DNA from: Helicobacteraceae bacterium
GTDB taxonomy: Bacteria > Campylobacterota > Campylobacteria > Campylobacterales > SZUA-545
Reading direction: 5' to 3'
Length of the DNA stretch: 10,959 nucleotides
Assembly (NCBI GenBank): GCA_031273735.1
Contig: JAISRI010000162.1
Span: 1 to 10,959, forward strand
Part shown: positions 6,815 through 10,959 of the stretch, one piece after another
Numbering within the stretch: the stretch's first letter is position 1
Layout: every line of letters begins with the position of its first letter
Program-made: the position numbers and the translations under genes
Notes under the pieces: model-generated
Seen by the model: the letters and a program-made list of their open reading frames with translations, nothing else
What the model was told of the DNA's origin: nothing
Databases searched by the model: none

Positions 6815-7117
6815 ATGAGAGTATTTAACGGATTTGACGAGTTATTGAAGGCTTACAAAGAGCTTGGCGTGTGGTGGATATTCACTAAACGAGAGTTTGT
6901 TAATAATTCCAAAGAAGATATTTCAACGGGGACGTTTTACGCGCCAGAAAACGACGACGAGGAAGAAGAGAGCTATGAGACTTTATCAACTTGGCTTGAA
7001 ACCCAAACTTTCGAGGATATTATCGATAACAAGCTAAAACATCACCCAGAAGCGTCTCGCGACGATTTAATCGAAGCCGCCATTTATTATCTCGAAATGG
7101 ACGACTTTTTGGATTAA
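6815..7117 (+). CDS. Small acidic hypothetical protein, tandem copy B
   Basis: The second copy of the 100-residue acidic protein, starting at ATG 6815 with AAAGGA upstream. It differs from copy A at seven residues (V43A, E48D, D55E, V56T, A58S, G68D, E75K) and at roughly 21 of 303 bases by hand count. The first 120 or so bases carry only four differences, and the last 60 or so bases only one, with most changes in the middle acidic part. Both frames are intact and many changes are synonymous or conservative, so both copies look functional. Copy B is followed by a 20-nt spacer closely matching the one after copy A, including the ribosome-binding site, so apt is translated from a duplicated spacer. 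Function unknown, as for copy A. Confidence 0.8.
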   Translation: MRVFNGFDELLKAYKELGVWWIFTKREFVNNSKEDISTGTFYAPENDDEEEESYETLSTWLETQTFEDIIDNKLKHHPEASRDDLIEAAIYYLEMDDFLD

Positions 7118-7137
7118 ACAAAACACAAAGGAAAAAG

Positions 7138-7692
7138 ATGAGTTTATCCAACGAAAACAGAGCTTTTTTGCTCGAATCGATTCGCAACGTTCCCGATTTT
7201 CCAAAAGCGGGCGTTCAGTTTAAGGATATTACGACGATCGTCGGTAATCCAAAAGCCTTCAAAATGATTATCGATCATCTCGCCGATCGCTACAAAAACG
7301 CGAAAATCGACTATGTCGTCGGAGCGGAAGCGCGCGGCTTTCTTTTTGGCGCGCCGTTGTCGATCGCGCTTGGCGTGGGTTTCGCGCCGATTAGAAAACC
7401 GGGCAAACTGCCCTATACGACCGCGAGCGAAAAATACGCGCTCGAATACGGCTTCGACGAAGTGCAGATTCATATCGACGCTTTTAGCGCGATCAAAAAC
7501 GCAAGGGCGCTATTTATCGACGATCTGATCGCTACGGGAGGCACGGCGGAAGCCTCTATCAGGCTGATCGAACGAATTGGCGCAAAGTGCGTCGAAGCGG
7601 CGTTTGTCGTCAATCTTTTCGCGCTCAAAGGCGACGAGCGGATCAAAAAGCTGACAAACTTTTACTCCATTTTAGATGTCGACGGCGATTAG
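7138..7692 (+). CDS. apt: Adenine phosphoribosyltransferase
   Basis: Salvages adenine by joining it to PRPP to give AMP and pyrophosphate in the cytoplasm. The 184-residue product is of family length and shows the N-terminal signature FPKAGVQFKDITT (21-33), the EARGF segment (64-68) and the PRPP-binding loop LFIDDLIATGGTA (125-137) that defines type I phosphoribosyltransferases; this clearly reads as APT rather than HPRT. AAAGGA lies 5 nt before the ATG. The stop codon is followed immediately, with no spacer, by the trpB ATG. Neighbouring rpiB provides the ribose 5-phosphate from which PRPP is made, a sensible metabolic pairing. Confidence 0.96.
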   Translation: MSLSNENRAFLLESIRNVPDFPKAGVQFKDITTIVGNPKAFKMIIDHLADRYKNAKIDYVVGAEARGFLFGAPLSIALGVGFAPIRKPGKLPYTTASEKYALEYGFDEVQIHIDAFSAIKNARALFIDDLIATGGTAEASIRLIERIGAKCVEAAFVVNLFALKGDERIKKLTNFYSILDVDGD

Positions 7693-8928
7693 ATGTATAT
7701 TCCTAGACCGTCAAAATACGATCCAGACCAAAGCGGGCATTTCGGCGTTTTCGGCGGGAGGTTTGTGTCTGAAACGCTTATGCCGCTTCTTATCGAGCTT
7801 GAAAAGACCTACCGCGAATTAAGAAGCGACGAAGCGTTTTGGAGCGAAGCGAACGATCTGCTTAAAAATTACGTCGGTCGCCCCACGCCGCTTTATTATG
7901 CCAAAAATCTAAGCCGCGAGCTTGAAGCGGAGATTTTTTTGAAGCGCGAAGATCTCAACCACACGGGGGCGCACAAGGTCAATAACACAGTTCTTCAAGG
8001 TTTGCTCGCGCAAAGAATGGGCAAAAAAAAGGTGATCGCCGAAACGGGCGCGGGGCAACACGGCGTCGCGACGGCGACGATCGCCGCTTTGTTGGGGTTG
8101 GAGTGCGAAGTGTTTATGGGCGCGAGGGACGTGGAGCGTCAAGCGTTGAACGTGTTTAGAATGGAGCTTTTGGGCGCGAAAGTCCATTCGGTTCAGAGCG
8201 GCTCGAAAACGCTTAAAGACGCGATGAACGAGGCGATTCGCCATTGGGTTACAAACGCCAGAGAGGTTTATTATATTATCGGCACGGTTGCGGGACCTCA
8301 CCCATACCCGATGATGGTGCGGGATTTTCAGGCGATCATCAGTTACGAAGCGCGATCGCAGATATTGCAAACTCGCGGAAAACTGCCCGATTATGTGATC
8401 GCCTGCATTGGCGGCGGTAGCAACTCGATCGGCGCGTTTCATTACTTTTTGGACGACGCGCAAACGCAATGCGTCGGGATTGAGGCGGGCGGCTTGGGGT
8501 TGGATAGCGGCAAACACGGCGCGAGTTTGGCGCGCGGATCGCGAGGCGTTTTGCACGGACAGTTAAGTTATTTGTTGCAAAACGAGGAGGGGCAGATTTT
8601 GGAGGCGCACTCGGTTTCGGCGGGGTTGGACTACCCTGGCATAGGACCCGAACACGCGGCGCTAAAGGAATCGGGCAAGGTCAAATACGATTCGATTACC
8701 GATAAAGAGGCGCTAAACGCCTTTGTGTGGTTAAGCAGAAGCGAGGGAATTATCCCCGCTTTTGAATCGGCGCATGCGGTAGCTTACCTGCGCAAACTCG
8801 ATCTAAAGGGTAAAATTGCGCTAGTCAATATATCGGGGCGCGGCGATAAGGATATAATTCAAGCGCGAGAGATGTTAAGGTTTTCCGAATCAAAGGAGGA
8901 AGGAAATGAAACGGCTGTATTTGGATAA
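7693..8928 (+). CDS. trpB: Tryptophan synthase beta chain
   Basis: PLP enzyme joining indole and serine to make tryptophan; it normally works with TrpA in an alpha2-beta2 complex. The 411-residue product is a canonical TrpB1: GHFGVFGGRFVSETLM at the N terminus, the PLP lysine Lys95 in HTGAHKVNN, the catalytic Glu117 in AETGAGQHGVA (same 22-residue spacing as Lys87 and Glu109 of E. coli), the phosphate-binding GGGSNSIG (240-247), and SGRGDKD (381-387) near the C terminus. ATG at 7693 abuts the apt stop. No trpA or other trp gene is in the window, so the partner must be encoded elsewhere. The last 23 nt overlap mgsA and contain its AGGAGGA ribosome-binding site nearby, so the extra C-terminal residues (KEEGNETAVFG) are shaped by that signal. 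Confidence 0.97.
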   Translation: MYIPRPSKYDPDQSGHFGVFGGRFVSETLMPLLIELEKTYRELRSDEAFWSEANDLLKNYVGRPTPLYYAKNLSRELEAEIFLKREDLNHTGAHKVNNTVLQGLLAQRMGKKKVIAETGAGQHGVATATIAALLGLECEVFMGARDVERQALNVFRMELLGAKVHSVQSGSKTLKDAMNEAIRHWVTNAREVYYIIGTVAGPHPYPMMVRDFQAIISYEARSQILQTRGKLPDYVIACIGGGSNSIGAFHYFLDDAQTQCVGIEAGGLGLDSGKHGASLARGSRGVLHGQLSYLLQNEEGQILEAHSVSAGLDYPGIGPEHAALKESGKVKYDSITDKEALNAFVWLSRSEGIIPAFESAHAVAYLRKLDLKGKIALVNISGRGDKDIIQAREMLRFSESKEEGNETAVFG

Positions 8929-9367
8929 AAGGCTTACGATAGCGATTGTAGCTCACGATCAACGCAAGGTCGATATGGTCGAATGGACGACTTTCAACGC
9001 CGATACGCTTTCAAAGCACAAACTAATATGCACGGGAACGACGGGCGGACTGATCAAAAACGCTTTTGACGAAAGAGGGATCGAAGCGGAGATTATATGT
9101 ATGAATTCAGGACCTCTTGGGGGCGACGCGGAGATCGCCGCGATGGTGGTTCGCCACGAGATCAATTTGGCGATCTTTTTGATAGACGATCTTAATCCGC
9201 AACCCCACGAAGCGGATATTCAAATGCTACTTCGCCAATGCAGGATTCACAACGTGCCGATCGCGTGCAATCGATACAGCGCCGATCTGATGATCACAAG
9301 CGCTTTATGGGACGATGAAACATATGTGCCAACCGTGCCTAAATACGTTAAGTTTAATCGAGATTAA
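8906..9367 (+). CDS. mgsA: Methylglyoxal synthase
   Basis: Converts dihydroxyacetone phosphate to methylglyoxal and phosphate, a glycolytic bypass used when phosphate is short or sugar phosphates accumulate. At 153 residues it matches E. coli MgsA (152), with AHD at 16-18, the phosphate-binding GTTGGLI (44-50), SGPLGGD with catalytic Asp74, and DDLNPQPHEAD carrying Asp94, His101 and Asp104; all four are offset by exactly +3 from E. coli Asp71, Asp91, His98 and Asp101. The E. coli PHDPD motif is PHEAD here, a conservative change. A strong AGGAGGA (8894-8900) precedes the ATG and lies within trpB, which it overlaps by 23 nt. Its 3' end overlaps the convergent ubiX by 14 nt. Confidence 0.95.
   Translation: MKRLYLDKRLTIAIVAHDQRKVDMVEWTTFNADTLSKHKLICTGTTGGLIKNAFDERGIEAEIICMNSGPLGGDAEIAAMVVRHEINLAIFLIDDLNPQPHEADIQMLLRQCRIHNVPIACNRYSADLMITSALWDDETYVPTVPKYVKFNRD
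9354..9367. repeat. Palindrome spanning the convergent mgsA/ubiX stop codons
   Basis: TTAATC-GA-GATTAA forms a 14-bp inverted repeat that exactly covers the overlap of the two coding ends. The TAA of mgsA is 9365-9367 and the TAA of ubiX reads from 9356-9354. Both proteins consequently end Asn-X-Asp. There is no T tract and no separate terminator for either gene nearby. Confidence 0.7.
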
Positions 9368-9881
9368 CGCCGCCGCTCCAGCGTTTATAAAGATCGTTTT
9401 TAATCCCTAAAAGATCAAACCATTTGCCGACGATAAAACGCTCCATATCGTCGATTGTTTCGCGATCGGCGTAGTAGCCCAAAATCGGCGGCGCGATAAT
9501 AACGCCGATTTGCGAAAGTTTAAGCATATTTTCAAGCGCGATCGGATCAAAAGGCGCTTCGCGCGGCGCGATCGTAAATCTACGCTTTTCTTTAATCATT
9601 ACGGAGGCGGCGCGGGTAATAAGATTATCCGCGATTCCGCAGGCGATTTTCGCCAAGGTATTCATACTGCACGGCGCTAAAAGCATAGCGTCCGCGCCAA
9701 ACGATCCGCTTGCGATTGGAGCCGCGATATCGTCGTTTTTATATCCCTCTTCGTTTTTCAAAACCACCCTCGCGTTATCGCTAATTACAAGAAACTTTTG
9801 ATGTTCGCTTGGGATCAGATCGTAAGCCTTCAAGCCTAAACTTGCGCCGCTTGCGCCGCTAACCCCCACAATAATTTTCAT
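9354..9881 (-). CDS. ubiX: Flavin prenyltransferase UbiX
   Basis: Transfers a dimethylallyl group to FMN to make prenylated FMN, the cofactor of UbiD-type decarboxylases used in quinone and aromatic-acid metabolism. The 175-residue product has the Rossmann-like flavin start MKIIVGVSGASGA, the segment APCSMNTLAKIACGIADNLITRAA (69-92) and REAPF (107-111), all hallmarks of the family. It is slightly shorter than the roughly 190 residues of E. coli UbiX, mostly at the C terminus. The start overlaps the flgA stop as ATGA, so the two are coupled. In Campylobacter and Helicobacter flgA-ubiX is, from memory, followed by coaD and tmk. Here the converging mgsA follows instead. Its UbiD partner is not in the window. 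Confidence 0.95.
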   Translation of the reverse strand: MKIIVGVSGASGASLGLKAYDLIPSEHQKFLVISDNARVVLKNEEGYKNDDIAAPIASGSFGADAMLLAPCSMNTLAKIACGIADNLITRAASVMIKEKRRFTIAPREAPFDPIALENMLKLSQIGVIIAPPILGYYADRETIDDMERFIVGKWFDLLGIKNDLYKRWSGGVNLD

Positions 9882-10759
9882 TCGATCCTCGCCAACTCTT
9901 TTGAGATAATTCTAGCGGTAAAAACGCGCTTATTTTGATCTTTGATCGTTACAAGCTCGCCAATATCCGCGTCTTTTTGCACGATTCCTATAAACGATAT
10001 TTTTATTCCGTTTCTAACAAGTTCCGTCGCGATCTGCGCGTTCTTTCTTACGTCTGGAATCAGAGCGATCGAACGCTCGGTAATAATATCGCCTTTATTT
10101 AATCTGTTTTTCGCCGCGATCTTTCCAAGCGACGACTTATCGATAGGCGACGATCCGACGCGATCGAAGGCGATCAAAATCTCTTTAACGTTATCCTGCG
10201 CGAGTATCGTTCCTCGCGCTATCTGTTTTGTCGTTTGCAAAACGCGAAAACTAGCGTCGATCTCAAAAGAAAAAAACGCCCTTTTAACCTTTGAATTTTC
10301 AGAGCCGAACCAAACGGCGAAACTGCCCTTATTTCCTCTAAGCGCGTTCTGCGAAATATCGATCTGAACGATCTCTAAAGCGCCAATATCGCTAAACGAT
10401 AAAGGTTTAACGTTAATCTCGTTGATAATAATCGTCGGATACGCGTCTATAAAACGCTCTTTAACTCTCTCTTTTATTATCTCGTAATCGACGGCGCTAG
10501 AGTAGTAAAAAGTTACGATCGCCGCTTGCGAATCGATCGATATATTGCGCTCGTCAAAAATCCGCTTTAACTTATTAAACGGAAACTGAACGGCGTTTTT
10601 ATTATTAAAACGATCGATAACAAAATCCCGCTCTTTTTCTATATCGACGATATGCGAAGCGCGAATCGTATCGCCGTCAATCATATAGCTATCCTCTAAA
10701 ACGTAGGTTTTTGCAAATAGCGCGGCGCTTAGAGTCAATACGATCGATAAACGTTTCAT
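9878..10759 (-). CDS. flgA: Flagellar P-ring assembly chaperone FlgA
   Basis: Periplasmic chaperone needed to assemble the FlgI P ring around the flagellar rod. The 293-residue product begins with a typical signal peptide (MKRLSIVLTLSAALFA, cleavage near 16). The divergent N-terminal half is followed by an SAF-type domain at about 174-231 (KQIARGTILAQDNVKEI, then LGKIAAKNRLNKGDIITE) and a beta-rich end at about 240-290 (ELVRNGIKISFIGIVQKDADIGELVTI, shown here only in part as ELVRNGIKISF and ADIGELVTI). The SAF pattern and coupling to ubiX support FlgA over other SAF proteins. AGAGGA precedes the ATG. A possible sigma-54 site lies upstream. The gene indicates a flagellated organism, though no other flagellar gene is visible. 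Confidence 0.9.
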   Translation of the reverse strand: MKRLSIVLTLSAALFAKTYVLEDSYMIDGDTIRASHIVDIEKERDFVIDRFNNKNAVQFPFNKLKRIFDERNISIDSQAAIVTFYYSSAVDYEIIKERVKERFIDAYPTIIINEINVKPLSFSDIGALEIVQIDISQNALRGNKGSFAVWFGSENSKVKRAFFSFEIDASFRVLQTTKQIARGTILAQDNVKEILIAFDRVGSSPIDKSSLGKIAAKNRLNKGDIITERSIALIPDVRKNAQIATELVRNGIKISFIGIVQKDADIGELVTIKDQNKRVFTARIISKELARIE

Positions 10760-10787
10760 TATCCTCTTTCTTGCGTTGATTGGGTTA

Positions 10788-10801
10788 GCAATTTTAATCC
10801 C
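10788..10801 (-). promoter_or_regulatory. Possible sigma-54 promoter of flgA
   Basis: On the minus strand GG-N10-GC with TTGC at the -12 position (GGGATTAAAATTGC) fits the core spacing of RpoN promoters, and its predicted start about 17 nt before the ATG leaves room for AGAGGA. The -24 box (GGGAT instead of TGGCA) is poor. The same bases contain TAAAAT, which could be an ordinary -10. Flagellar genes of Campylobacterota often use sigma-54, which is the only contextual support. Confidence 0.25.
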
Positions 10802-10854
10802 TTTTTGATAAAAACGGCGTTTCGCTCGCGTTTTTTGGCGATTTTAGGTATTTT

Positions 10855-10863
10855 TGCTACAAT
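10855..10863 (+). promoter_or_regulatory. Extended -10 promoter of tRNA-Leu
   Basis: TG-C-TACAAT (TG at 10855-10856, hexamer at 10858-10863) follows a T run and lies 12 nt before the tRNA 5' end. It shares ATTTTTG-Y-TACAATC plus a CGCGC-containing start region with the rpiB promoter, which supports both calls. Confidence 0.65.
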
Positions 10864-10875
10864 CACGCGCAAAAA

Positions 10876-10957
10876 GCCGAGATGGTGGAACTGGTAGACG
10901 CACCGGACTCAAAATCCGGCGCCGCAAGGCGTGGGGGTTCAATTCCCCCTCTCGGCA
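10876..10957 (+). tRNA. tRNA-Leu (anticodon CAA)
   Basis: The acceptor stem GCCGAGA (10876-10882) pairs with TCTCGGC (10950-10956), with discriminator A at 10957. The D region contains GGTAGAC. The anticodon stem CCGGA/TCCGG (10903-10907 with 10915-10919) encloses loop CTCAAAA with anticodon CAA at 10910-10912, reading UUG codons. A long variable arm, CGCC-GCAA-GGCG, marks a class II tRNA. The T arm is GGGGG-TTCAATT-CCCCC. The two bases that follow are CT, so the CCA end is not encoded and must be added by the nucleotidyltransferase. Confidence 0.96.
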
Positions 10958-10959
10958 CT

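Larger units (their letters stand above)
6492..7137 (+). repeat. Tandem direct duplication, two 323-bp units
   Basis: Unit 1 is 6492-6814 and unit 2 is 6815-7137. Each contains one 303-bp gene plus a 20-nt spacer with AAAGGA. The two spacers differ at only a few positions. Because each unit carries its own ribosome-binding site for the next gene, duplication kept the operon readable. Confidence 0.9.

Noticed and set aside
7909..8556. Long open frame of 215 codons antisense to trpB
   Set aside because: trpB on the plus strand is unmistakable. The antisense product is Arg/Ala-rich with no family resemblance and no ribosome-binding site, as expected from codon bias opening the opposite frame.
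10810..10835. AAAAACG/CGTTTTT inverted repeat upstream of the tRNA as a terminator
   Set aside because: The stem is short and A-T rich with a 12-nt loop, and no gene reads into it from either side, because flgA and the tRNA diverge.
10876..10959. tRNA-Leu as an integration site for a genomic island
   Set aside because: tRNA-Leu genes are common targets, but the window ends here; no integrase or duplicated tRNA 3' end is visible.

Overview
The window looks like a chromosomal stretch of a motile Campylobacterota (Epsilonproteobacteria) member, probably from a lineage with few cultured relatives. The basis is the combination of a Campylobacter/Helicobacter-type Lon preceded by a BamD lipoprotein, the rpiB / small coiled-coil protein / apt neighbourhood (in Helicobacter pylori, from memory, HP0574-HP0573-HP0572), the flgA-ubiX pair, and an extended -10 promoter style. 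The DNA is rich in GATCG, and the octamer GCGATCGC occurs at least eight times. I saw no taxonomic marker gene, so the assignment is an inference.

Layout. 1-638 (minus) is the 5' part of a DDE (rve-type) transposase that runs off the left edge and carries a frameshift near 345-355. 639-1113 has no gene. It holds a terminator-like hairpin, a 52-nt imperfect palindrome and three nested ATTCCC...GGGAAT inverted-repeat elements resembling the Neisseria dRS3 type. 1114-4160 (minus) is bamD followed by lon, joined by a GTGA overlap. 4273-5594 (plus) is a stomatin/QmcA-like SPFH protein with its NfeD partner. 5705-9367 (plus) is a tight operon: rpiB, a membrane-anchored coiled-coil protein, two tandem copies of a 100-residue acidic protein, apt, trpB and mgsA. 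9354-10759 (minus) is flgA-ubiX, converging on mgsA with a 14-nt overlap of the two coding ends. 10876-10957 (plus) is tRNA-Leu(CAA).

How the genes fit together. Lon degrades damaged and regulatory proteins, BamD works in outer-membrane protein assembly, and the SPFH/NfeD pair organises membrane microdomains, so the left half is envelope and protein quality control. In the central operon RpiB supplies ribose 5-phosphate, the precursor of PRPP, which Apt consumes in adenine salvage. TrpB makes tryptophan, in a pathway that also uses PRPP. MgsA diverts dihydroxyacetone phosphate to methylglyoxal. UbiX makes prenylated FMN for UbiD-type decarboxylases, and FlgA helps build the flagellar P ring.

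Most of the window is ordinary housekeeping DNA. The parts worth a second look are the recent tandem duplication inside the rpiB-apt operon, the nested palindromic repeat block beside the transposase, the apparently leaderless rpiB transcript, and the HIP1-like octamer enrichment. I did not find a convincing new multi-gene defence or mobile system.
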